Part shown: in pieces, positions 23,790 to 33,222 of the stretch
Position numbering within the stretch: the stretch's first letter is position 1
How the letters are laid out: each line of letters begins with the position of its first letter
NCBI GenBank assembly: GCA_021201475.1
Contig: JAJQEV010000125.1
Coordinates: 1-56,009, forward strand
Reading direction: 5' to 3'
DNA length: 56,009 nucleotides
From: Clostridiales bacterium
GTDB taxonomy: Bacteria > Bacillota > Clostridia > Oscillospirales > Oscillospiraceae
The notes under the pieces: model-generated
What the model was told of the DNA's origin: nothing
What the model saw: only the letters and a program-made list of their open reading frames with translations
Databases searched by the model: none
Position numbers and translations under genes: made by a program

Positions 23790-24199
23790 CAGGTGCAGCC
23801 AGTCCCAAAGCTGCTTACACCAGTACACTGCGCCGATCAGCGTGATACACAGCCCGGTACACAGGAAGGTGGCTCCGTCCTCCAGCACGCCGCCGGTTAT
23901 CAGCGCCTCGCCCCCGGCAAAGGTACGAATGACCAGCAGCAGGCCGCACAGAAGGGCTACCGTCATGGCGATTTTTCCGCCGGATTCCCGAACCCCCTCG
24001 TAGGCATCCCGCAAAATCATCTGCGTGATGCAGACAGTGACAGGGGGCCAGATGGCAAAGGAAAACAGCGTATACGGTGCAAACGCCACGCCGCAGGTGG
24101 TCAGCAGGCACAATGCCCGTCCGTCAAAATGCAGGCGAAGAAGCCCCACTGGAACGCCTTGCCCCGCTCCAGCTTTTGCCGTTCATCAAACTGTTCCAT
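23790..24199 (-). pseudogene. Frameshifted multi-pass membrane protein (DUF6773-like), 3' end at the element boundary
   Basis: From ATG 24199 the frame reads MEQFDERQKLERGKAFQWG, then a first hydrophobic stretch. It stops at 24101 after 32 codons. Shifted by one base, the sequence continues as membrane helices (LCLLTTCGVAFAPYTLFSFAIW, IAMTVALLCGLLLVI, ATFLCTGLCITLIGAVYW) to about 23,790. This looks like a single-base loss at about 24,105-24,120, or a sequencing error. The product is of the type encoded with a small XRE regulator (stop/start overlap TAATG). After DWLHLRLN the frame runs into transposon sequence, so the element may have truncated the 3' end. The DUF6773 name is tentative. Confidence 0.65.
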
Positions 24200-24399
24200 T
24201 ACGATTCCTCCCCAAACAGCTCATCCAGCGTCTTGCCCAGCACCTTGCAGATGGCCCTGCAAAGCCTGATGGTGGGATTGTAGGTGCCCTGTTCGATGGC
24301 GTTTATGGTCTGGCGGGAAACGCCTACGGCAGAGGCCAACTGGGCCTGGGTCATGTCCTTCTCCGCCCGGGCCACCTTGATTGCGATGTTGCGTCCCAT
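24199..24399 (-). CDS. Small XRE-family regulator
   Basis: A 66-residue Cro/CI protein: IKVARAEKDMTQAQLASAVGVSRQTINAIEQGTYNPT, then LCRAICKVLGKTLDELF. Its partner is the membrane-protein gene that overlaps its stop codon, a common pair in Firmicutes. AGGAGG lies seven bases before the ATG at 24399; in-frame upstream codons lack such a site. CGACAAAA repeats placed 21 bp apart around the -35 box are the likely autoregulatory operators. The regulator is intact although its partner is frameshifted. Confidence 0.92.
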   Translation of the reverse strand: MGRNIAIKVARAEKDMTQAQLASAVGVSRQTINAIEQGTYNPTIRLCRAICKVLGKTLDELFGEES

Positions 24400-24418
24400 C
24401 GTCCCACCTCCTACTGTG

Positions 24419-24462
24419 ATTCTAGCATAGAGCCGACAAAATGTCAAGTATATACGACAAAA
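24419..24462 (-). promoter_or_regulatory. Promoter and repeated operator of the small XRE gene
   Basis: On the minus strand: TTGACA (24447-24442), a 17-nt spacer and TAGAAT (24424-24419). The plus-strand word CGACAAAA occurs at 24434-24441 and 24455-24462, two helical turns apart. Confidence 0.7.
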
Positions 24463-24551
24463 ATTCAGATAAAAACGGCATGTCCGCAGCGCGTCCATGC
24501 CGTTAGCAATGGTTTTTAGCCATAGGAAAGGAAAGCTCTGCCCTCCAGCCG

Positions 24552-26192
24552 CTATCCCCCAACCTTATATCGCTTGATCTTGGCGGTAGCCGTCTTTTCA
24601 AAGGGGGTATCCCGCACCACCAGCTTCTGAACGTGCTTGCAGGCGGGGAGGGTGGCGTTCATTTTCTCCATCTTCTGCTGGATGCGGCGGACGACCTCCT
24701 GACGGGGGAGGTCGCTCTCCTCCGGGTACACCTCCGCCGTGATTTTGCCGTCCCGCTCGTAGACCACTACCTCGCTGACCTCGCTGATGCGGGCTACAGC
24801 CTGCTCCAGCTCCTCCGGGGAGACGTTTTCCCCGTTGGACAGGATGATGAGGTTCTTCTTCCGCCCGGTGATGAAGAGGAACCCATCCTTATTCAGATAC
24901 CCCCGGTCGCCGGTGTGAAACCAGGGGCCTTCCATGACCTGGGCGGTGGCGGCAGGGTCGTTGTAGTAGCCCAGCATGACCACCTTGCTGTCCACGCAGA
25001 CCTCGCCTTCACCATGCTTGTCCGGATCGTCGATTTTGAGCTGAACGCCGGGCAGCACCTGACCCACGGAGCCGTCGCAGACCCAGTGGTTCCGGTTCAC
25101 CGCCAGCACCGGGGAGCACTCCGTAATGCCGTAGCCGTTCAGGATTTCCACCCCCAGGCTGCGGAACTCCTTCACATAGCGGGGGTCCAGGGGCGCGCCG
25201 CCGCAGATGATATACTCCAGGTCGCCGCCGAATTTGGAGAGGACGCTGTCGAACAGCTCCCTGCGCCGGTCAACGCCCACCTTCAGCAGGGCGTCGGACA
25301 GGCGCATCCCGCTGCGCAGCTGTTTGGCCTGACCCTGCTTCTCCGCTGTGCGCCAGATCGTCTTGGAAAAGGTCTCCACAAACAGAGGCACCAGGAACAA
25401 AATCTGGGGCTTGGCGATGGGCACCTCCCGCATGAAGTTGGCCAGATTTCCGCAGATAAAGATGGGGACGTGATAGTGAATGGGCATCATCACCGAGGTC
25501 ACCAAACCGAAGGCGTGATGAAAGGGCAGCACCGCCATGGTGGGGCCGCCGGGGACGAAGTTCTGCACGGCGTAGTTGATGTCCGCCACCATATTCGTCT
25601 GGGAGAGCATGACCCCCTTGCTGAATCCGGTGGAGCCGGAGGTGAAGAAGATGGTGCACAGGGCGTCCGGGTCGATCTCCAGGGATACAAAGTCATACTT
25701 GCCCCGCTTCAGGTACCGCTGTCCCTTCTCCAGGGCGCGGGGGGCCAGCTCCAGGGAGAAGTACCGCTTCTTCCGGCCGAAGGTCTGTTTGCAGAAGGCG
25801 GCCTTTGCCTCGCACTGGGGGCTGTAAACCAGCATACTGGCGTCGCTCTGCCGCATCAGCTGGACTGCCTCCACGTTTCCGGCATCCCTGGCGATTAGCA
25901 CCGCCACATTCCCCGTCAGCACGATGGCGAAATAGGCCACCAGCCAAAAGTAGGAATTCTCCCCCATCAGGGCGATGTGCTGCCCCCGCAGCCCGTACTT
26001 CATCACATAGGCGGCGGCCCGCTGCACGTCCTGATAGAACGCCAGATAGGTTTTTTCCCGCAGGGTCTTGCGGCCCTCCATCCATCGGAACACCACGTCC
26101 AGGGGATAAGCGTCCCGTTTCAGCTCCAGCAGTTCCCGCAGGGAATGCAGCTCCGGCAGGAAGTGATACAGGGGGTAGTTTTTGTTTTTCAT
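24552..26192 (-). CDS. AMP-dependent acyl-CoA synthetase / acid-CoA ligase
   Basis: A 546-residue adenylate-forming enzyme that would activate a fatty or other carboxylic acid to an acyl-CoA (or acyl-ACP) via acyl-AMP. It has the P-loop FFTSGSTGFSKGVML, the motif GYGITECSPVLAVN, the ribose-binding HTGDRGYLNKDGFLFITGRKK split by the hinge, and the C-terminal lysine region PFEKTATAKIKRYKV. It is shorter than eukaryotic-type FadD and lacks an N-terminal membrane anchor. It is a monocistronic gene behind its own promoter (TTGACT-17-TAAACT at 26232-26260). The substrate cannot be named from sequence. Confidence 0.9.
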   Translation of the reverse strand: MKNKNYPLYHFLPELHSLRELLELKRDAYPLDVVFRWMEGRKTLREKTYLAFYQDVQRAAAYVMKYGLRGQHIALMGENSYFWLVAYFAIVLTGNVAVLIARDAGNVEAVQLMRQSDASMLVYSPQCEAKAAFCKQTFGRKKRYFSLELAPRALEKGQRYLKRGKYDFVSLEIDPDALCTIFFTSGSTGFSKGVMLSQTNMVADINYAVQNFVPGGPTMAVLPFHHAFGLVTSVMMPIHYHVPIFICGNLANFMREVPIAKPQILFLVPLFVETFSKTIWRTAEKQGQAKQLRSGMRLSDALLKVGVDRRRELFDSVLSKFGGDLEYIICGGAPLDPRYVKEFRSLGVEILNGYGITECSPVLAVNRNHWVCDGSVGQVLPGVQLKIDDPDKHGEGEVCVDSKVVMLGYYNDPAATAQVMEGPWFHTGDRGYLNKDGFLFITGRKKNLIILSNGENVSPEELEQAVARISEVSEVVVYERDGKITAEVYPEESDLPRQEVVRRIQQKMEKMNATLPACKHVQKLVVRDTPFEKTATAKIKRYKVGG

Positions 26193-26231
26193 AACGTCAT
26201 GCCACTCCGTAACTTCAAGTAGGATGATATC

Positions 26232-26260
26232 AGTTTAAAAGGTGTCATTACAAAAGTCAA
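26232..26260 (-). promoter_or_regulatory. Promoter of the acyl-CoA synthetase gene
   Basis: TTGACT (26260-26255), 17-nt spacer and TAAACT (26237-26232) on the minus strand, about 40 nt before the start codon. Confidence 0.55.
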
Positions 26261-26320
26261 GGGCAAAATCAGGGGAATGAGGTACATTCCACCGGCAGCG
26301 CCGCTTTTCAGGCAAAAGAT

Positions 26321-26352
26321 TATCCCGCCCCGGAAAACCGGAGCGGGATAAC
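26321..26352 (-). terminator. Strong hairpin in a gene-free interval
   Basis: TTATCCCGC-CCCGG pairs with CCGGA-GCGGGATAA; on the minus strand it is followed by a T-rich stretch. The interval 26193-26849 has no convincing gene. It holds this hairpin, a 36-nt all-purine run (26356-26391) and the terminator at 26738. A short minus-strand transcript ending here (possibly a small RNA) is conceivable. Confidence 0.5.
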
Positions 26353-26737
26353 CCAAAAGAAAGGAGAGAGAAAAAAGAGAGAAAAGAGGGCTTTATGATA
26401 TGTTCCTGCTGCTGGTATTATAGTACCGCAAAGCCTGCCAGAAGTGTTGAACAGTTTGTAGCAAGTTTGTAAATGGTTTGTGAACATAGTTGCCATCCGA
26501 AGGGGAATGGTATGAACACAAAAAACCGGTCTGGTGCGGAGAACGGCACAGCCGGACAAGCCCTTTATGGCGCATCATATCAAAGGAACAATCCTCATCG
26601 GTTTCCCCTCTGTTCACAAACGCTTTACATTTTTTTAGAACTCTGTTCAAGATTTTTCCGCCGGGGTGTAGTACCATATACTCAGACGATGACAGTTGTT
26701 TCAAGTATGTGTTTTTCTCCTCTCTCTTTCAAAAGCA

Positions 26738-26771
26738 AAATCCGCAGGGCGAACGCCCTGCGGATTTTGTC
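26738..26771. terminator. Bidirectional terminator hairpin
   Basis: AAAATCCGCAGGGC-gaac-GCCCTGCGGATTTT is a perfect 14-bp stem with A/T runs on both sides. Confidence 0.85.
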
Positions 26772-26849
26772 TGTTCTGACGGTTCCCTTTTCCCGCCGCG
26801 TTCGCTATACTAAAGGGCAGAAAAACCCATCGGAAAGGCAAGGCGAACC

Positions 26850-27029
26850 ATGATGAGTATGCCCAAGGACCCCGTTATCCTGCTCAGCTATGTGAACACC
26901 CTCCTGCGGGACCGCTACCCCTCCCTGACGGAGCTGTGTAAGTCGGAGTGTGTGGAGGAGGAGGCGCTGAAAGCCGCCCTCGCCGCCATCCAGTATGAGT
27001 ATGACGGCAAGCTGAATAAATTTATCTGA
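26850..27029 (+). CDS. DUF4250 domain small protein
   Basis: A 59-residue protein: MPKDPVILLSYVNTLLRDRYPSL, then LCKSECVEEEALKAAL and AAIQYEYDGKLNKFI. The whole length matches the DUF4250 family, widespread in Firmicutes and of unknown function. The helical middle with a short C-terminal strand looks like a small HTH-like fold. Three ATGs are in frame (26850, 26853, 26859); the purine stretch GGCAAGGCG favours the first two. It is a single gene between two strong terminators. Confidence 0.8.
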   Translation: MMSMPKDPVILLSYVNTLLRDRYPSLTELCKSECVEEEALKAALAAIQYEYDGKLNKFI

Positions 27030-27046
27030 CCCCGCCTAAAAACGCC

Positions 27047-27082
27047 GCTCCGCGAACCGGATGTCCGGTTCGCGGAGCGTTT
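27047..27082. terminator. Bidirectional terminator between DUF4250 and the Cthe_2159-type gene
   Basis: GCTCCGCGAACCGGA-tg-TCCGGTTCGCGGAGC forms a long perfect stem, followed by GTTTTCC on the plus strand and preceded by an A-run that serves the minus strand. Confidence 0.85.
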
Positions 27083-27098
27083 TCCTTCGCGCAGGACG

Positions 27099-29030
27099 TT
27101 ACCACCTGCCGCCACGGCCGTTCATGCCGCCTGTGCCGGTCATGCCGGAGCTGCCGCTGTAAATCAGGCTGCTCAGGGTGAACTCCGTGGAAGCGCCGTC
27201 CACCACCAGGGTGTAGGTCTCCCCCTGGGCCAGTTCCGGGGTGCTGATTTGGACGCAGCCGAAGCTCTTCTCCGCCGTGACGGAGAGCAGTTCATTTCCG
27301 TTGCTGTCCAGCAGCTGCACCACGCTGCCCTCAGTGCCGCTGGCCGTGACCATGATTGCCCCCTGGGTGGCGGAGGTGAAGTTCTCCGCCATGCCGGAGA
27401 CCCCCAGGGCCACAAACACGCCGCCGGTGATCTCTGCGGAGATGCCGTAATCCAGCGCACCGTTGCCGGTGTAAGTGGGGCCGTACACATAAATCGTGCC
27501 GCCGGTAATGGTCAGGTAGCCGTTGGAGTCGATGCCGTCCCCTTCCGCGTCGATAACCAGGGTGCCGCCGGAAATCAGGATGGAGGCGTCGCTGTCCGTG
27601 TCAAAGGCGTCCATCCGGTTCCAGCCGCCGTAGGTGCCGCTGGCGTCGTTGCCTCCGGCGGCGTTGATGCCGTCGTCCGTGGCGGTGAGCTGGATGTCCC
27701 CGCCGGAGACCTCCACAGTCTGGCCCTCCAGGCCCTCGTAGCAGGTGGAGATGGTGATAGTTCCGTCGGTGACAGTCAGGGTGCTGTCCGCATGGAAGCC
27801 ATCGTCTCCGGTGGCGATTTGGAAGGTGCCGCCGGTAACGGTGATGTCAGCGTTGGAGTGTACCGCATCGTCCGCCGCGTCGATGGTGAAGGTGCCGCCG
27901 GTAATCATCAGGTCGCCGATGGCCTTCAAGCCCTTGGTGCTGGTGGAGGTGTCCTCCGCAGCATCGCTGATGGCGGAGGTCAGGGTGGCGGAGGTGGAGG
28001 ATGCCGTGGTACCATTCGAGCCGCCGGACTGCCCTCCCCGGTCGCCGCCGGACTGCTGGAAGCGGTCATAGCGCTCCTCAAAGCTCTCCCCGGAGGCCTC
28101 CGCCCCGTCGCTGCCGCCCCCGGCGGTAACGGTGAAGGTTCCGCCCTCGATGAGCAGGGCGGCGCTGGCGCTGATGCCGTCCCCGTCCGCCGTCAGCACA
28201 AAGGCGCCGTCCGCGATATAGACGTAGCCCAGGGCGGCGTCGTCGGAATTGTCCGCCTGGATGGCGTCCTTCCCGGCGGTGACGGTGACGGTGCTGCCGG
28301 TGATGCGGATGCTGTCATTGGCGGAAAGGCCGTGGCTGGCCGCCGTGATGGTGTAGCTGCCGCCTGCCAACACTAAATCGTCCTTGGAGACGATGCCGTG
28401 TCCGCTGGGGGATGCGATGGTCAGGGAGCCGCTGCCGTTCAGGGTCAGGTCGTCCTTGGAGAAAATCACCGCATCAATGTTGTTATCGTCAATGGCCACA
28501 TACTCCTCCCCGCTGGAGAGGGTGTTCTCCGTCCCCTCCGCCAGGGTGACAAAGACCTTGTCCGCCTGGCAGACATAGAGGGCGGCGGAGGTCTCGCTGT
28601 GAATGGTGACGCCGTTTAAGACCAGCTGCACCTTGGCCTGGCTGTCTGCGTTGACGATAACCATGCCGTCCGTCAGGGTGCCGGAGAGGAGGTAGCAGCC
28701 CTCCGCCGTGATGGTGACGGTGCTGCCGGAGATGTCCACCCCGTCCCCGTCGCAGGAGGCGGCGTCGCCGTCTAAGGTGATGGTAACGGCGCTGCCTGCG
28801 TCATAGCTGCCCGACAGATCCCGGTCAGTGAACATATCAGAGGTGTCCAGGGCGTAGGAAACGTCTGCGGCGGTGTTCTCCGTCTCAGTATCGCCGCCCT
28901 CAGACGCGGCGCTGCCTTCCGCCGTGGAGGTGGTCTCGGTGCTGCCCGCTGCGGTGCTGGCAGTCCCGCCGCAGGCGGACAGCGTCAGCGCCAGGGTCAG
29001 CCCCAGGGCGAGGGAGCGAAGCAGTTTCAT
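27099..29030 (-). CDS. Cthe_2159-type carbohydrate-binding beta-helix lipoprotein
   Basis: A 643-residue exported lipoprotein. The signal peptide ends in LALTLSAC, followed by a Ser/Thr/Glu linker. Many turns of a right-handed beta-helix follow, with recurring units such as GGTFTVTAGG, GGTFTIDAADDAVHSNADITV, GGTFQIATGDDGFHADSTLTV and GGTLVIDAEGDGIDSNGYLTI. Acidic DDG.H/N turns probably bind calcium or sugar acids. The prototype Cthe_2159 binds cellulose/pectate (family knowledge). The start is ATG 29030, eight bases after AGGAG. It is the last gene of an operon with a DUF4956 membrane protein and a VTC-domain polymerase, a recurring but unexplained cluster in Clostridia. It ends in a Gly-rich tail (GGMNGRGGRW). 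Confidence 0.85.
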   Translation of the reverse strand: MKLLRSLALGLTLALTLSACGGTASTAAGSTETTSTAEGSAASEGGDTETENTAADVSYALDTSDMFTDRDLSGSYDAGSAVTITLDGDAASCDGDGVDISGSTVTITAEGCYLLSGTLTDGMVIVNADSQAKVQLVLNGVTIHSETSAALYVCQADKVFVTLAEGTENTLSSGEEYVAIDDNNIDAVIFSKDDLTLNGSGSLTIASPSGHGIVSKDDLVLAGGSYTITAASHGLSANDSIRITGSTVTVTAGKDAIQADNSDDAALGYVYIADGAFVLTADGDGISASAALLIEGGTFTVTAGGGSDGAEASGESFEERYDRFQQSGGDRGGQSGGSNGTTASSTSATLTSAISDAAEDTSTSTKGLKAIGDLMITGGTFTIDAADDAVHSNADITVTGGTFQIATGDDGFHADSTLTVTDGTITISTCYEGLEGQTVEVSGGDIQLTATDDGINAAGGNDASGTYGGWNRMDAFDTDSDASILISGGTLVIDAEGDGIDSNGYLTITGGTIYVYGPTYTGNGALDYGISAEITGGVFVALGVSGMAENFTSATQGAIMVTASGTEGSVVQLLDSNGNELLSVTAEKSFGCVQISTPELAQGETYTLVVDGASTEFTLSSLIYSGSSGMTGTGGMNGRGGRW

Positions 29031-29042
29031 CCTCAGCACTCC

Positions 29043-29738
29043 TTACAGTTCCGCCAGGTGGTTCTCCTGGCGGGAGATGGTGATTTCCAGGTTGCCGTTG
29101 CGGCAGCGGAGCTGATCCAGTAGCTCCTTCTCCCTGGCGGCGTCCTTCAGGGTCAGGTCATAGGTCAGGCGGAACAGGCTGCCCATGTTGGTGGTCTTGA
29201 CGGAGGACAGGGTGCAGCTGGTGGTATACGCCTCGAACAGGTCGTCAAAGACGCCGGTATAGTCCAAATCCTCCGGAATGGTGATGCGCAGCGTCCGGTA
29301 CAGGGAGTCCCGCTGTTCCACGGCAGACCCTATCCGGCTATAGAGCATACCGATGAGGCTCATCAGGAGGGTGAACAGGAAGGCGTAGCCCAGGTAGCCC
29401 ATGCCGGTCAGCAGACCAGCCCCCATAGCCATGAAGATGACGCTGATCTCCTCCCCGGTGCCGGGGGCGGAGCGGAACCGCACCAGGCTGAACGCCCCCG
29501 CCACGGCCACGCCCACGCCCACGTTGCCGTTCACCACCATGATAACCACGCAGACCACGGCAGGCAGCAGCGCCAGGGTGATGGCAAAGCTCTTGGTGCA
29601 GCGGTTCCCGTACAGGTGGGCCAGGGCCAGCACCAGGCCGCAGACCAGCGCGCTACCCAGGCACAGCAGGAAGTCGGACACGGCAATCACCGCCGTCTGG
29701 CTGGTGTCAAACAGCCCGTTGAACAGTTCGCTCAGCAT
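29043..29738 (-). CDS. DUF4956 membrane protein
   Basis: A 231-residue protein with four hydrophobic segments in the first 135 residues: FLLCLGSALVCGLVLALAHL, FAITLALLPAVVCVVIMVV, VFMAMGAG-type and YAFLFTLLMSLIGML. The hallmark loop NVGVGVAVAGAFSLVRFRSA lies between them. The C-terminal 90 residues form a cytosolic alpha/beta domain (LRITIPEDLDYTGVFDD...NLEITISR). DUF4956 proteins are encoded beside VTC-type polymerases. AAAGGAG lies eight bases before the ATG, which overlaps the VTC gene by 32 nt, so the two are coupled. A role in moving or anchoring the polymer product is speculation. Confidence 0.85.
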   Translation of the reverse strand: MLSELFNGLFDTSQTAVIAVSDFLLCLGSALVCGLVLALAHLYGNRCTKSFAITLALLPAVVCVVIMVVNGNVGVGVAVAGAFSLVRFRSAPGTGEEISVIFMAMGAGLLTGMGYLGYAFLFTLLMSLIGMLYSRIGSAVEQRDSLYRTLRITIPEDLDYTGVFDDLFEAYTTSCTLSSVKTTNMGSLFRLTYDLTLKDAAREKELLDQLRCRNGNLEITISRQENHLAEL

Positions 29739-30471
29739 AGTAAAAGCTCCTTTCTGCCGCCGGGGCGGCGGGGCGGGTCTTGGGGCAAATCATCTGCCCA
29801 TAGGCCGCGCCGTATTTGGAGAAGGAGGTGCGGTAAATCCGCCCCTCCGTCAGCAGCCGGGTCAGCCACAGGGGGTAGCCGCCGGAGGTTTTGACCTCCA
29901 TCAGCGTCCTGTCCTCCGTCAGCACCGGGGTACCGTAGGCCGGGCTTTGGAGGGAGAGGTCAGTCTGCCGGGCCAGAATGTTCTCATCAAAGGTGATGCG
30001 CAGGTCGCTGCCGTCCAATGCGTAGAGGGCCTCCCGCTCATAGGACAGGAATACCCTCGGTTTTAACCCTCGATAATAATCCAGGAAGTAGGCGATTTCC
30101 CGGCCGATTTGGGCGTCCGGGGCCTGCGCCGTCCCCTCCAGCAGCCAGGCCGTGGCCGCCTGCTCCGGCAGGGAGATGCGGCGCTTGTAGACCACGGCGT
30201 CATACTTCTTTTTCAGCTCCACAAAGACGGGGGAAGCCTCCGTGGCCTGGGCGTAGCTGCGCAGGCGGAGCTTCTCCTTATAGGCGGGCTTCTCCAGGGA
30301 GCGGCGGGCCAGCCGGAAGGTGTCCGTGTCAAAGTAGAGGTTGCGGATGGTGGTGCGCCGGTACTGGTCCAGCTGCATATAGGGGGCGATGCCCTCCAGC
30401 ACTGCCCGCTTCTGGGCGGGGGTCAGCAGATATTTCAGCTCGTAGCGCTTGAACGTGCCCTGGTATGCCAT
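29707..30471 (-). CDS. VTC-domain polyphosphate polymerase-like protein
   Basis: A 254-residue single-domain protein of the VTC/CYTH-like tunnel fold that makes polyphosphate from ATP in the yeast homologue. Conserved basic and acidic tunnel residues are visible: FKRYELKYLL near the start, IRNLYFDTDT, YKEKLRLRSYA, VFVELKKKYDAVVYKRR, LRITFDENI and LMEVKTSGGYP. The ATG at 30471 lies eleven bases after AGAGGAG; an upstream TTG frame is possible but less likely. It is the first gene of the VTC-DUF4956-Cthe_2159 operon behind a consensus promoter. Polymerase activity is by homology only. Confidence 0.85.
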   Translation of the reverse strand: MAYQGTFKRYELKYLLTPAQKRAVLEGIAPYMQLDQYRRTTIRNLYFDTDTFRLARRSLEKPAYKEKLRLRSYAQATEASPVFVELKKKYDAVVYKRRISLPEQAATAWLLEGTAQAPDAQIGREIAYFLDYYRGLKPRVFLSYEREALYALDGSDLRITFDENILARQTDLSLQSPAYGTPVLTEDRTLMEVKTSGGYPLWLTRLLTEGRIYRTSFSKYGAAYGQMICPKTRPAAPAAERSFYYAERTVQRAV

Positions 30472-30561
30472 GGGGGATGATGCTCCTCTCAACGTTTGTA
30501 AGGAAAGAATACCCGGAATAGCTTAAACCAACTTGAAAAAACGTCAATCCTTTGTAAATGA

Positions 30562-30590
30562 ATTGTAAAGGAAAAGTCTGCCTTTGTCAA
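30562..30590 (-). promoter_or_regulatory. Consensus promoter of the VTC operon
   Basis: TTGACA (30590-30585), 17-nt spacer and TACAAT (30567-30562) on the minus strand, leaving a leader of roughly 90 nt. The remaining 30591-30770 stretch shows no gene. Confidence 0.7.
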
Positions 30591-30773
30591 TAAATCAGGA
30601 AGGGAATCGAATTGAGGCCGCAGGTAAGAGGAGGGGCAGCATTCGGGCTCGCCGGAAGGGGAAACCCGCTTTTCCTTCCACCCTCCCCCTGTGCGGAAGA
30701 AACCGCCTTCCATCATGGGTTCTGCCACACGGAGAGAGCTGACAGACGGCACATAAAAAATTCTCAAAAACAG

Positions 30774-30805
30774 TTGCAATTCCCGCCGGGATGTGCTATT
30801 ATAAT
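30774..30805 (+). promoter_or_regulatory. Promoter of rpmE
   Basis: TTGCAA (30774-30779), 17-nt spacer and TATTAT (30797-30802), overlapping an alternative TATAAT at 30800-30805. Confidence 0.6.
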
Positions 30806-30857
30806 TGTTGCTTTGTAGAAAACTAGCTCTATCTTTTCATGAGAGAGGTGAACCAAT

Positions 30858-31061
30858 ATGAAAGCAGGTATCCATCCCAATTATCAGCAGACCACCATTC
30901 GCTGCGCTTGCGGCGCTGTCTACCCCACCGGCTCCACCAAGAAGGACATCCGCGTGGAGGTGTGCGCCAAGTGTCACCCCTTCTTTACCGGAAAGCAGAA
31001 GATGGTGGATACAGGTGGTCGTGTCAGCCGCTTCAATAAGAAGTTCGGTCTGGACAAGTGA
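30858..31061 (+). CDS. rpmE: 50S ribosomal protein L31, zinc form
   Basis: A 67-residue large-subunit protein. It begins [19 protein letters not shown]; zinc ligands are C16 and C18 with C36 and C39 (CAKCHPFF). The conserved end [13 protein letters not shown] is present. This is the zinc-binding, not the C-minus, paralogue. GAGAGGTGAACCAAT precedes the ATG. It is transcribed alone from the promoter at 30774 to the terminator at 31072. Confidence 0.97.
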   Translation: MKAGIHPNYQQTTIRCACGAVYPTGSTKKDIRVEVCAKCHPFFTGKQKMVDTGGRVSRFNKKFGLDK

Positions 31062-31071
31062 CTTGTATGTG

Positions 31072-31107
31072 AAAAACGCTGCATTGAACGAGGGTGCGGC
31101 GTTTTTT
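31072..31107 (+). terminator. Terminator of rpmE
   Basis: AAAAACGCTGCA pairs with TGCGGCGTTTTT and is followed by T. Confidence 0.8.
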
Positions 31108-31156
31108 CCATCTGCGGCAATCTTTGCCCGTATTTTATCAGTTGGAGGGAACCAGT

Positions 31157-31660
31157 ATGATTCAGAAAATCGACCCGAAGGACATCACCAGAAACCCCTT
31201 TACCATGATTGCCGACGATTGGATGCTGATCACCGCCGGAAATCAGGAGAAATGCAACACCATGACGGCCAGTTGGGGCGGCCTCGGCATCCTGTGGGGC
31301 AGGCCGGTGGCCACCTGCTATATCCGCCCCCAGCGGTACACCAAGGAGTTTGTGGACAGGGAGGGCTACTTCACCCTGTCCGTCCTCCCGAAGGAGTATC
31401 GGAAGGCCCTGAACTTCTGCGGCTCCAGGTCCGGCCGGGACTATGACAAGTTTAAGGAGACCGGCCTGACCCCCGCCTATGCCGACTGCGGCGCACCCTA
31501 TATTGCCCAGGCGGAACTGGTGCTGGTGTGCAAAAAGCTGTACGCCCAGGAGCTGACACCGGAACATCTCACCGACCCATCCATTGACGGCGCCATTTAT
31601 CCTCATCACGACTGGCACACCATGTATGTCGGTGAAATCGTGGAGGCCTATCAAAAATAA
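31157..31660 (+). CDS. Flavin reductase-like FMN-binding split-barrel protein
   Basis: A 167-residue flavin-binding protein of the flavin reductase family: NPFTMIADDWMLITAGN, then CNTMTASWGGLGILWGRPVATCYIRPQRYTKEF, GYFTLSVLPKEY, and the C-terminal H-D-W-H region with YVGEIVEAY. Family members reduce free FMN/FAD or act as flavin-dependent oxidoreductases of unknown substrate. The ATG at 31157 has GGAGG eight bases upstream; an earlier in-frame start lacks one. It lies between rpmE and hflX in the same orientation. Confidence 0.88.
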   Translation: MIQKIDPKDITRNPFTMIADDWMLITAGNQEKCNTMTASWGGLGILWGRPVATCYIRPQRYTKEFVDREGYFTLSVLPKEYRKALNFCGSRSGRDYDKFKETGLTPAYADCGAPYIAQAELVLVCKKLYAQELTPEHLTDPSIDGAIYPHHDWHTMYVGEIVEAYQK

Positions 31661-31662
31661 TC

Positions 31663-31700
31663 GCCGTTCTGCCGCCCCTCGGGGCAGCGCGGCAGAACGG
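31663..31700 (+). terminator. Hairpin between the flavin reductase and hflX genes
   Basis: CCGTTCTGCCG pairs with CGGCAGAACGG around a GC-rich loop, without a T-run. It is a weak terminator or mRNA stabiliser. It overlaps the leader of hflX. Confidence 0.45.
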
Positions 31701-31714
31701 AGAAATTGCACACA

Positions 31715-33040
<1,326 letters not shown>

Positions 33041-33222
33041 CTCCCCCCACGGCTCGTATCGGTGAGACAATGCCAATTGCATTGACGTTTCCCATCCTGT
33101 AATGAACTGTGACAATCAAGGTAACAAACAAAAACTGCCGCCTGCAAGGGCGGCGGTTTCCCTTTGCCCTTCTGAATGTATACCACATCAGTGATATGAC
33201 TACAACTCTCCCGCATTCCCCC

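Noticed and set aside
23769-24149. Programmed frameshift in the membrane-protein gene next to the small XRE gene
   Set aside because: No slippery heptamer or downstream pseudoknot is evident at about 24,105-24,120, so decay or a sequencing error is more likely.
26393-26704. 103-codon minus-strand open frame in the 26.2-26.8 kb gap
   Set aside because: No ribosome site, no recognisable family and irregular composition. I treat the gap as non-coding.
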